Of a stretch of 64,000 bases of DNA, positions 1 to 11,600 are shown in pieces (the stretch's first letter is position 1; each line of letters opens with the position of its first letter). Where the stretch lies: contig JAUCBJ010002846.1 of assembly GCA_032718475.1 (NCBI GenBank), positions 1-64,000 of the forward strand. The letters run 5' to 3'. The translations under genes and the position numbers were made by a program. Under the pieces are notes generated by a model. That model searched no databases and was not told the DNA's origin. It saw nothing but the letters and a program-made list of their open reading frames with translations. The DNA comes from Nemertoderma westbladi. Lineage: Eukaryota > Xenacoelomorpha > Nemertodermatida > Nemertodermatidae.

Positions 1-1105
1 AACCTGTTTACTAACTATCCCCCCATCTAACCTGTTTTCTAACTACCCCCCCCCATCTAACCTGTTTACTAACTATCCCCCCCCCATCTAACCTGTTTAC
101 TAACTATCCCCCCATCTAACCTGTTTTCTAACTATCCCCCCCATCTAACCTGTTTACTAACTATCTCCCCCATCTAACCTGTTTACTAACTATCTCCCCC
201 CCATCTAACCTGTTTACTAACTATCTCCCCCCATCTAACCTGTTTACTAACTATCCCCCCCATCTAACCTGTTTACTAACTATCTCCCCCCATCTAACCT
301 GTTTACTAACTATCTCCCCCCATCTAACCTGTTTACTAACTATCCCCCCCCCATCTAACCTGTTTACTAACTATCCCCCCCATCTAACCTGTTTACTAAC
401 TATCCCCCCCATCTAACCTGTTTACTAACTATCCCCCCCATCTAACCTGTTTACTAACTATCCCCCCCATCTAACCTGTTTACTAACTATCCCCCCCATC
501 TAACCTGTTTACTAACTATCCCCCCATCTAACCTGTTTACTAACTATCCCCCCCCCCCCATCTAACCTGTTTTCTAACTACCCCCCCCCCCCATCTAACC
601 TCTTTACTAACTATCCCCCCCCCATCTAACCTGTTTACTAACTATCTCCCCCCCATCTAACCTGTTTACTAACTATCCCCCCCATCTAACCTGTTTACTA
701 ACTATCCCCCCCATCTAACCTGTTTACTAACTATCCCCCCCCCCATCTAACCTGTTTACTAACTATCCCCCCCATCTAACCTGTTTACTAACTATCCCCC
801 CCCATCTAACCTGTTTACTAACTATCCCCCATCTAACCTGTTTACTAACTATCCCCCTCATCTAACCTGTTTACTAACTATCTCACCCATCTAACCTGTT
901 TACTAACTATCCCCCCCCCCCCCATCTAACCTGTTTTCTAACTACCCCCCCCCCCCCATCTAACCTCTTTACTAACTATCCCCCATCTAACCTGTTTACT
1001 AACTATCTCCCCCCCCCCCATCTAACCTGTTTACTAACTATCTCCCCCCATCTAACCTGTTTACTAACTATCTCCCCCCATCTAACCTGTTTACTAACTA
1101 TCTAC
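1..1105. repeat. Minisatellite, ~28-32 bp unit, branch-point-like
   Basis: About 38 tandem units. Each carries CATCTAACCTG, then TTTACTAACTAT, then a run of 5-12 C (sometimes TCTCCCC). The unit length varies with the C run. Each unit contains TACTAAC, identical to the strong branch-point consensus, followed by a pyrimidine tract. The array lies in the intron just upstream of the TBC exon at 1221, is cut by the window start, and its last unit ends about 115 nt before that acceptor. It is not telomeric: the unit lacks a TTAGGG-type hexamer. Whether the branch-point likeness matters is inference. Confidence 0.95.
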
Positions 1106-1220
1106 TAGAATTTTGTTTTTAATTCCGAACACCAGTCAGGATATATACGAGGTACTGTAACATTATCAAGCGCTCAGCATTTTGGAAACACTTTTTAATT
1201 TATTTATTTTCCTATGTCAG

Positions 1221-1537
1221 CACGCAATATTACTGGATATAGGCCGGACGTTCCCAGGTCATCCCTTCTTCAAAACTGAGTACGGTGACGGACAACTGGC
1301 GCTCTACAACGTACTCAAGGCATATTCTCTGATCGATACAGAAGTTGGTTATTGCCAAGGTTTGGGGTTCGTCGCAGGATTTTTATTGCTACACTTGAGC
1401 GAAGAAGAAACTTTAGATACTTTGCGGTTTCTCATGTTTCATCTAGGCCTGCGACGTCTCTACCAACCAAATATGATGAACCTACAGATGCAGATGTACC
1501 GATTGAGTCGACTTATAGTCGACTTATTGAATCCTCT
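1221..1537 (+). CDS. TBC1D1/TBC1D4-like Rab GTPase-activating protein, exon A (TBC domain core)
   Basis: First visible exon of a Rab-GAP that stimulates GTP hydrolysis on Rab proteins in vesicle traffic; TBC1D1/TBC1D4 (AS160) act in insulin- and energy-regulated GLUT4 traffic. It runs from the acceptor TATGTCAG|CACGCA to the donor CCTCT|GTAAGT (105 codons plus 2 nt). The protein starts [17 protein letters not shown], the TBC motif IxxDxxRTxP with the catalytic Arg finger (codon 1245-1247). GYCQG further on is the Gln-finger motif Yx[11 protein letters not shown] and MYRLSRL match the TBC1D1/4 subfamily. Earlier exons (PTB domains, start codon) lie outside the window. The in-frame ATG at 1182 is intronic. 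Family assignment is from recalled alignment; orthology to TBC1D1 versus TBC1D4 cannot be decided, and invertebrates usually have one gene. Confidence 0.93.
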
Positions 1538-2292
1538 GTAAGTTGCCCTATTTATCGACTTACTGAATCCTCTGTAAGTTGCCATATTTATCGACTATAG
1601 TCGACTTACTGAATCCTCTGTAAGTTGCCATATTTATCGACTATAGTCGACTTACTGAATCCTCTGTAAGTTGCCATATTTATCAACTATAGTCGACTTA
1701 CTGAATCCTCTGTAAGTTGCCATATTTATCGACTATAGTCGACTTACTGAATCCTCTGTAAGTTGCCCTATTTATCGACTTACTGAATCCTCTGTAAGTT
1801 GCCATATTTATCGACTATAGTCGACTTACTGAATCCTCTGTAAGTTGCCATATTTATCGACTATAGTCGACTTACTGAATCCTCTGTAAGTTGCCCTATT
1901 TATCGACTTACTGAATCCTCTGTAAGTTGCCATATTTATCGACTATAGTCGACTTACTGAATCCTCTGTAAGTTGCCATATTTATCGACTATAGTCGACT
2001 TACTGAATCCTCTGTAAGTTGCCCTATTTATCGACTTACTGAATCCTCTGTAAGTTGCCATATTTATCGACTATAGTCGACTTACTGAATCCTCTGTAAG
2101 TTGCCATATTTATCGACTATAGTCGACTTACTGAATCCTCTGTAAGTTGCCCTATTTATCGACTATAGTCGACTTACTGAATCCCCTGTAAGTTGCCCTA
2201 TTTATCGACTTACTGAATCCTCTGTAAGTTGCCCTATTTATCGACTTATAGTCGACTTACTGAATCCTCTGTAAGTTGCCCTATTTATCGAC
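1515..2292. repeat. Splice-donor minisatellite: 46/36-bp unit carrying exon end plus 5' splice site
   Basis: Tandem units of 46 bp, with a 36-bp short form lacking the ACTATAGTCG part. Eighteen copies of GTAAGTTGCC start at 1538, 1574, 1620, 1666, 1712, 1758, 1794, 1840, 1886, 1922, 1968, 2014, 2050, 2096, 2142, 2188, 2224 and 2271. Seventeen are preceded by TCCTCT and one (2188) by TCCCCT. The first unit overlaps the coding exon: nt 1515-1537 encode I-V-D-L-L-N-P-L. Full-length units repeat that segment with one synonymous change (TTG to CTG), the 36-bp form only its last part. The array fills nearly all of the 790-nt intron. Confidence 0.97.
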
Positions 2293-2327
2293 GTAGACGA
2301 CACTTTTGTAACTGATTGATATTTTAG

Positions 2328-2475
2328 ACATCAGCATTTGGACGGGCACGACGTTGCACCTAGTCTCTACGCTACATCCTGGTTCCTAACCATCTTCTCT
2401 AGTACATTCCCTATGGGTTTCGTGGCTCGAGTTCTAGACCTCATCTTCATACAGGGGCCTCATGTGATATTCAAG
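2328..2475 (+). CDS. TBC1D1/TBC1D4-like Rab-GAP, exon B
   Basis: Acceptor GATATTTTAG|ACATCAG, donor TTCAAG|GTAGGG. The first nucleotide completes the codon split with the previous exon (CT|A, Leu). The following 49 codons read HQHLDGHDVAPSLYATSW... and end in FIQGPHVIFK. This is the C-terminal lobe of the TBC domain, with the family's SLYAxxWFLTxF and GFVARVxDxIFxQG motifs. The join to the exon ending at 1537 gives N-P-L-H-Q-H-L, which aligns without gap to the vertebrate R-D-L-Y-N-H-L stretch and fixes the donor at 1538. No ATG-initiated ORF covers it because the exon is short. Confidence 0.93.
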
Positions 2476-2650
2476 GTAGGGTAGTGCAAACATGCTAGTG
2501 TAGTGTATAGTTAACCTACTACAGTGTAGTGTAAACATACTACAGTGTAGTGCAAACATACTACAGTGTAGTGCAAACATACTACAGTGTGGTGCAAACA
2601 TATTAGTGTAGTGTAAAGTAAACATACAGTGTAGTGCAAACATACTACAG
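2476..2650. repeat. Short minisatellite (~25 bp) starting at the exon B donor
   Basis: Irregular units around GTAGTGCAAACATACTACAGT, about seven copies. The first begins at the splice donor itself (AAG|GTAGGGTAGTGCAAAC). A short spacer (2651-2680) then leads into the 27-bp array. Confidence 0.9.
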
Positions 2651-2679
2651 TTACAAAAAGTAATTGGTATATTTCGATT

Positions 2680-5600
2680 TAGCTTGCTTTGCTATCATTT
2701 TGTTATTGATTTAGGTTGCTACCACTTTGTTATTGATTTAGGTTACTATCACTTTGTTATTGATTTGGGTTGCTACCACTTTGTTATTGATTTAGGTTGC
2801 TATCACTTTGTTATTGATTTAGGTTGCTATCACTTTGTTATTGATTTAGGTTGCTATCACTTTGTTATTGATTTAAGTTGCTATCACTTTGTTATTGATT
2901 TAGGTTACTATCACTTTGTTATTGATTTAGGTTGCTACCACTTTGTTATTGATTTAGGTTGCTATCACTTTGTTATTGATTTAGGTTGCTATCACTTTGT
3001 TATTGATTTAGGTTGCTATAACTTTGTTATTGATTTAGGTTGCTATCACTTTGTTATTGATTTAGGTTGCTATCACTTTGTTATTGATTTAGGTTGCTAT
3101 CATTTTGTTATTGATTTAGGTTGCTATCACCTTGTTATTGATTTGGGTTGCTATCTCTTTGTTATTGATTTAGGTTGCTATCACTTTGTTATTGATTTAG
3201 GTTGCTATCACTTTGTTATTGATTTAGGTTGCTATCACTTTGTTATTGATTTAGGTTACTATCACTTTGTTATTGATTTGGGTTGCTATCACTTTGTTAT
3301 TGATTTAGGTTGCTACCACTTTGTTATTGATTTAGGTTGCTATCACTTTGTTATTGATTTGGGTTGCTAGCACTTTGTTATTGATTTGGGTTGCTATCAC
3401 TTTGTTATTGATTTAGGTTGCTATCACTTTGTTATTGATTTAGGTTGCTATCACTTCGTTATTGATTTAGGTTGCTATCACTTTGTTATTGATTTAGGTT
3501 GCTATCACTTTGTTATTGATTTAGGTTGCTATCCTATTGTTATTGATTTAGGTTGCTATCATTTTGTTATTGATTTAGGTTGCTATCACTTTGTTATTGA
3601 TTTAGGTTGCTATCACTTTGTTATTGATTTAGGTTGCTATCACTTTGTTATTGATTTAGGTTACTATCACTTTTTTATTGATTTAGGTTGCTATCACTTT
3701 GTTATTGATTTAAGTTGCTATCACTTTGTTATTGATTTAGGTTACTATCACTTTGTTATTGATTTGGGTTGCTATCACTTTGTTATTGATTTAGGTTGCT
3801 ATCACTTTGTTATTGATTTAGGTTGCTATCACTTTGTTATTGATTTGGGTTGCTATCACTTTGTTATTGATTTAGGTTGCTATCACTTTGTTATTGATTT
3901 AGGTTGCTATCACTTTGTTATTGATTTAGGTTACTATCACTTTGTTATTGATTTGGGTTGCTATCACTTTGTTATTGATTTAGGTTGCTATCACTTTGTT
4001 ATTGATTTAGGTTGCTATCACTTTGTTATTGATTTGGGTTGCTAGCACTTTGTTATTGATTTAGGTTGCTATCACTTTGTTATTGATTTAGGTTGCTATC
4101 ACTTTGTTATTGATTTAGGTTGCTATCACTTTGTTATTGATTTAGGTTACTATCACTTTTTTATTGATTTAGGTTGCTATCACTTTGTTATTGATTTAAG
4201 TTGCTATCACTTTGTTATTGATTTAGGTTACTATCACTTTGTTATTGATTTGGGTTGCTATCACTTTGTTATTGATTTAGGTTGCTATCACTTTGTTATT
4301 GATTTAGGTTGCTATCACTTTGTTATTGATTTAGGTTACTATCACTTTTTTATTGATTTAGGTTGCTATCACTTTGTTATTGATTTAGGTTACTATCACT
4401 TTGTTATTGATTTGGGTTGCTATCACTTTGTTATTGATTTAGGTTGCTATCACTTTGTTATTGATTTAGGTTGCTATCACTTTGTTATTGATTTGGGTTG
4501 CTAGCACTTTGTTATTGATTTAGGTTGCTATCACTTTGTTATTGATTTAGGTTGCTATCACTTTGTTATTGATTTAGGTTGCTATCACTTTGTTATTGAT
4601 TTAGGTTACTATCACTTTTTTATTGATTTAGGTTGCTATCACTTTGTTATTGATTTAAGTTGCTATCACTTTGTTATTGATTTAGGTTACTATCACTTTG
4701 TTATTGATTTGGGTTGCTATCACTTTGTTATTGATTTAGGTTGCTATCACTTTGTTATTGATTTAGGTTGCTATCACTTTGTTATTGATTTAGGTTGCTA
4801 TCACTTTGTTATTGATTTAGGTTGCTATCACTTTGTTATTGATTTAGGTTGCTATCACTTTGTTATTGATTTAGGTTGCTATCATTTTGTTATTGATTTA
4901 GGTTGCTATCACCTTGTTATTGATTTGGGTTGCTATCACTTTGTTATTGATTTAGGTTGCTATCACTTTGTTATTGATTTAGGTTGCTATCACTTTGTTA
5001 TTGATTTAGGTTGCTATAATTTTCTTATTGATTTAGGTTGCTATCACTTTGTTATTGATTTAGGTTGCTATCACTTTGTTATTGATTTAGGTTGCTATCA
5101 CTTTGTTATTGATTTGGGTTGCTAGCACTTTGTTATTGATTTGGGTTGCTATCACTCTGTTATTGATTTAGGTTGCTATCACTTTGTTATTGATTTAGGT
5201 TGCTATCACTTTGTTATTGATTTGGGTTGCTATCACTTTGTTATTGATTTAGGTTGCTATCACTTTGTTATTGATTTAGGTTGCTATCACTTTGTTATTG
5301 ATTTAGGTTACTATCACTTTGTTATTGATTTGGGTTGCTATCACTTTGTTATTGATTTAGGTTGCTATCACTTTGTTATTGATTTAGGTTGCTATCATTT
5401 TGTTATTGATTTAGGTTGCTATCACCTTGTTATTGATTTAGGTTGCTATCACTTTGTTATTGATTTAAGTTGCTATCACTTTGTTATTGATTTAGGTTAC
5501 TATCACTTTGTTATTGATTTGGGTTGCTATCACTTTGTTATTGATTTAGGTTGCTATCACTTTGTTATTGATTTAGGTTGCTATCACTTTGTTATTGATT

Positions 5601-8600
5601 TAAGTTGCTATCACTTTGTTATTGATTTAGGTTACTATCACTTTTTTATTGATTTAGGTTGCTATCACTTTGTTATTGATTTAAGTTGCTATCACTTTGT
5701 TATTGATTTAGGTTACTATCACTTTGTTATTGATTTGGGTTGCTATCACTTTGTTATTGATTTAGGTTGCTATCACTTTGTTATTGATTTAGGTTGCTAT
5801 CACTTTGTTATTGATTTAGGTTACTATCACTTTTTTATTGATTTAGGTTGCTATCACTTTGTTTTTGATTTAGGTTACTATCACTTTGTTATTGATTTGG
5901 GTTGCTATCACTTTGTTATTGATATAAGTTGTTATCACTTTGTTATTGATTTAGGTTGCTATCACTTTGTTATTGATTTAGGTTGCTATCACTTTGTTAT
6001 TGATTTAGGTTGCTATCACTTTGTTATTGATTTAGGTTGCTATCATTTTGTTATTGATTTAGGTTGCTATCACCTTGTTATTGATTTGGGTTGCTATCAC
6101 TTTGTTATTGATTTAGGTTGCTATCACTTTGTTATTGATTTAGGTTGCTATCACTTTGTTATTGATTTAGGTTGCTATAATTTTCTTATTGATTTAGGTT
6201 GCTATCACTTTGTTATTGATTTAGGTTGCTATCACTTTGTTATTGATTTAGGTTGCTATCACTTTGTTATTGATTTGGGTTGCTAGCACTTTGTTATTGA
6301 TTTGGGTTGCTATCACTCTGTTATTGATTTAGGTTGCTATCACTTTGTTATTGATTTAGGTTGCTATCACTTTGTTATTGATTTGGGTTGCTATCACTTT
6401 GTTATTGATTTAGGTTGCTATCACTTTGTTATTGATTTGGGTTGCTATCACTTTGTTATTGATTTAGGTTGCTATAATTTTCTTATTGATTTAGGTTGCT
6501 ATCACTTTGTTATTGATTTAGGTTGCTATCACTTTGTTATTGATTTAGGTTGCTATCACTTTGTTATTGATTTGGGTTGCTAGCACTTTGTTATTGATTT
6601 GGGTTGCTATCACTCTGTTATTGATTTAGGTTGCTATCACTTTGTTATTGATTTAGGTTGCTATCACTTTGTTATTGATTTGGGTTGCTATCACTTTGTT
6701 ATTGATTTAGGTTGCTATCACTTTGTTATTGATTTAGGTTGCTATCACTTTGTTATTGATTTAGGTTACTATCACTTTGTTATTGATTTGGGTTGCTATC
6801 ACTTTGTTATTGATTTAGGTTGCTATCACTTTGTTATTGATTTAGGTTGCTATCATTTTGTTATTGATTTAGGTTGCTATCACCTTGTTATTGATTTAGG
6901 TTGCTATCACTTTGTTATTGATTTAAGTTGCTATCACTTTGTTATTGATTTAGGTTACTATCACTTTGTTATTGATTTGGGTTGCTATCACTTTGTTATT
7001 GATTTAGGTTGCTATCACTTTGTTATTGATTTAGGTTGCTATCACTTTGTTATTGATTTAAGTTGCTATCACTTTGTTATTGATTTAGGTTACTATCACT
7101 TTTTTATTGATTTAGGTTGCTATCACTTTGTTATTGATTTAAGTTGCTATCACTTTGTTATTGATTTAGGTTACTATCACTTTGTTATTGATTTGGGTTG
7201 CTATCACCTTGTTATTGATTTAGGTTGCTATCACTTTGTTATTGATTTAAGTTGCTATCACTTTGTTATTGATTTAGGTTACTATCACTTTGTTATTGAT
7301 TTGGGTTGCTATCACTTTGTTATTGATTTAGGTTGCTATCACTTTGTTATTGATTTAGGTTGCTATCACTTTGTTATTGATTTAGGTTACTATCACTTTG
7401 TTATTGATTTAAGTTGCTATCACTTTGTTATTGATTTAGGTTACTATCACTTTTTTATTGATTTAGGTTGCTATCACTTTGTTATTGATTTAAGTTGCTA
7501 TCACTTTGTTATTGATTTAGGTTACTATCACTTTGTTATTGATTTGGGTTGCTATCACTTTGTTATTGATTTAGGTTGCTATCACTTTGTTATTGATTTA
7601 GGTTGCTATCACTTTGTTATTGATTTAGGTTGCTATCACTTTGTTATTGATTTAAGTTGCTATCACTTTGTTATTGATTTAGGTTACTATCACTTTTTTA
7701 TTGATTTAGGTTGCTATCACTTTGTTATTGATTTAAGTTGCTATCACTTTGTTATTGATTTAGGTTACTATCACTTTGTTATTGATTTGGGTTGCTATCA
7801 CTTTGTTATTGATTTAGGTTGCTATCACTTTGTTATTGATTTAGGTTGCTATCACTTTGTTATTGATTTAGGTTACTATCACTTTTTTATTGATTTAGGT
7901 TGCTATCACTTTGTTTTTGATTTAGGTTACTATCACTTTGTTATTGATTTGGGTTGCTATCACTTTGTTATTGATATAAGTTGTTATCACTTTGTTATTG
8001 ATTTAGGTTGCTATCACTTTGTTATTGATTTAGGTTGCTATCACTTTGTTATTGATTTAGGTTGCTATCACTTTGTTATTGATTTAGGTTGCTATCATTT
8101 TGTTATTGATTTAGGTTGCTATCACCTTGTTATTGATTTGGGTTGCTATCACTTTGTTATTGATTTAGGTTGCTATCACTTTGTTATTGATTTAGGTTGC
8201 TATCACTTTGTTATTGATTTAGGTTGCTATAATTTTCTTATTGATTTAGGTTGCTATCACTTTGTTATTGATTTAGGTTGCTATCACTTTGTTATTGATT
8301 TAGGTTGCTATCACTTTGTTATTGATTTGGGTTGCTAGCACTTTGTTATTGATTTGGGTTGCTATCACTCTGTTATTGATTTAGGTTGCTATCACTTTGT
8401 TATTGATTTAGGTTGCTATCACTTTGTTATTGATTTGGGTTGCTATCACTTTGTTATTGATTTAGGTTGCTATCACTTTGTTATTGATTTGGGTTGCTAT
8501 CACTTTGTTATTGATTTAGGTTGCTATAATTTTCTTATTGATTTAGGTTGCTATCACTTTGTTATTGATTTAGGTTGCTATCACTTTGTTATTGATTTAG

Positions 8601-11600
8601 GTTGCTATCACTTTGTTATTGATTTGGGTTGCTAGCACTTTGTTATTGATTTGGGTTGCTATCACTCTGTTATTGATTTAGGTTGCTATCACTTTGTTAT
8701 TGATTTAGGTTGCTATCACTTTGTTATTGATTTGGGTTGCTATCACTTTGTTATTGATTTAGGTTGCTATCACTTTGTTATTGATTTAGGTTGCTATCAC
8801 TTTGTTATTGATTTAGGTTACTATCACTTTGTTATTGATTTGGGTTGCTATCACTTTGTTATTGATTTAGGTTGCTATCACTTTGTTATTGATTTAGGTT
8901 GCTATCATTTTGTTATTGATTTAGGTTGCTATCACCTTGTTATTGATTTAGGTTGCTATCACTTTGTTATTGATTTAAGTTGCTATCACTTTGTTATTGA
9001 TTTAGGTTACTATCACTTTGTTATTGATTTGGGTTGCTATCACTTTGTTATTGATTTAGGTTGCTATCACTTTGTTATTGATTTAGGTTGCTATCACTTT
9101 GTTATTGATTTAAGTTGCTATCACTTTGTTATTGATTTAGGTTACTATCACTTTTTTATTGATTTAGGTTGCTATCACTTTGTTATTGATTTAAGTTGCT
9201 ATCACTTTGTTATTGATTTAGGTTGCTATCACTTTGTTATTGATTTAGGTTGCTATCACTTTGTTATTGATTTGGGTTGCTAGCACTTTGTTATTGATTT
9301 GGGTTGCTATCACTCTGTTATTGATTTAGGTTGCTATCACTTTGTTATTGATTTAGGTTGCTATCACTTTGTTATTGATTTGGGTTGCTATCACTTTGTT
9401 ATTGATTTAGGTTGCTATCACTTTGTTATTGATTTAGGTTGCTATCACTTTGTTATTGATTTAGGTTACTATCACTTTGTTATTGATTTGGGTTGCTATC
9501 ACTTTGTTATTGATTTAGGTTGCTATCACTTTGTTATTGATTTAGGTTGCTATCATTTTGTTATTGATTTAGGTTGCTATCACCTTGTTATTGATTTAGG
9601 TTGCTATCACTTTGTTATTGATTTAAGTTGCTATCACTTTGTTATTGATTTAGGTTACTATCACTTTGTTATTGATTTGGGTTGCTATCACTTTGTTATT
9701 GATTTAGGTTGCTATCACTTTGTTATTGATTTAGGTTGCTATCACTTTGTTATTGATTTAAGTTGCTATCACTTTGTTATTGATTTAGGTTACTATCACT
9801 TTTTTATTGATTTAGGTTGCTATCACTTTGTTATTGATTTAAGTTGCTATCACTTTGTTATTGATTTAGGTTACTATCACTTTGTTATTGATTTGGGTTG
9901 CTATCACTTTGTTATTGATTTAGGTTGCTATCACTTTGTTATTGATTTAGGTTGCTATCACTTTGTTATTGATTTAGGTTACTATCACTTTTTTATTGAT
10001 TTAGGTTGCTATCACTTTGTTTTTGATTTAGGTTACTATCACTTTGTTATTGATTTGGGTTGCTATCACTTTGTTATTGATATAAGTTGTTATCACTTTG
10101 TTATTGATTTAGGTTGCTATCACTTTGTTATTGATTTAGGTTGCTATCACTTTGTTATTGATTTAGGTTGCTATCACTTTGTTATTGATTTAGGTTGCTA
10201 TCATTTTGTTATTGATTTAGGTTGCTATCACCTTGTTATTGATTTGGGTTGCTATCACTTTGTTATTGATTTAGGTTGCTATCACTTTGTTATTGATTTA
10301 GGTTGCTATCACTTTGTTATTGATTTAGGTTGCTATAATTTTCTTATTGATTTAGGTTGCTATCACTTTGTTATTGATTTAGGTTGCTATCACTTTGTTA
10401 TTGATTTAGGTTGCTATCACTTTGTTATTGATTTGGGTTGCTAGCACTTTGTTATTGATTTGGGTTGCTATCACTCTGTTATTGATTTAGGTTGCTATCA
10501 CTTTGTTATTGATTTAGGTTGCTATCACTTTGTTATTGATTTGGGTTGCTATCACTTTGTTATTGATTTAGGTTGCTATCACTTTGTTATTGATTTGGGT
10601 TGCTATCACTTTGTTATTGATTTAGGTTGCTATAATTTTCTTATTGATTTAGGTTGCTATCACTTTGTTATTGATTTAGGTTGCTATCACTTTGTTATTG
10701 ATTTAGGTTGCTATCACTTTGTTATTGATTTGGGTTGCTAGCACTTTGTTATTGATTTGGGTTGCTATCACTCTGTTATTGATTTAGGTTGCTATCACTT
10801 TGTTATTGATTTAGGTTGCTATCACTTTGTTATTGATTTGGGTTGCTATCACTTTGTTATTGATTTAGGTTGCTATCACTTTGTTATTGATTTAGGTTGC
10901 TATCACTTTGTTATTGATTTAGGTTACTATCACTTTGTTATTGATTTGGGTTGCTATCACTTTGTTATTGATTTAGGTTGCTATCACTTTGTTATTGATT
11001 TAGGTTGCTATCATTTTGTTATTGATTTAGGTTGCTATCACCTTGTTATTGATTTAGGTTGCTATCACTTTGTTATTGATTTAAGTTGCTATCACTTTGT
11101 TATTGATTTAGGTTACTATCACTTTGTTATTGATTTGGGTTGCTATCACTTTGTTATTGATTTAGGTTGCTATCACTTTGTTATTGATTTAGGTTGCTAT
11201 CACTTTGTTATTGATTTAAGTTGCTATCACTTTGTTATTGATTTAGGTTACTATCACTTTTTTATTGATTTAGGTTGCTATCACTTTGTTATTGATTTAA
11301 GTTGCTATCACTTTGTTATTGATTTAGGTTACTATCACTTTGTTATTGATTTGGGTTGCTATCACTTTGTTATTGATTTAGGTTGCTATCACTTTGTTAT
11401 TGATTTAGGTTGCTATCACTTTGTTATTGATTTAGGTTACTATCACTTTTTTATTGATTTAGGTTGCTATCACTTTGTTTTTGATTTAGGTTACTATCAC
11501 TTTGTTATTGATTTGGGTTGCTATCACTTTGTTATTGATATAAGTTGTTATCACTTTGTTATTGATTTAGGTTGCTATCACTTTGTTATTGATTTAGGTT

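Noticed and set aside
1-1105. Telomeric repeat because of CTAACC motifs
   Set aside because: The unit is about 29 bp with TTTACTAACTAT and C runs, not a short telomere motif, and it borders a gene exon.
1182-1220. ATG at 1182 as start of the TBC ORF
   Set aside because: The 13 codons before 1221 are T-rich intron sequence forming the pyrimidine tract of the acceptor, and TBC homology starts at HAILLDIGR.
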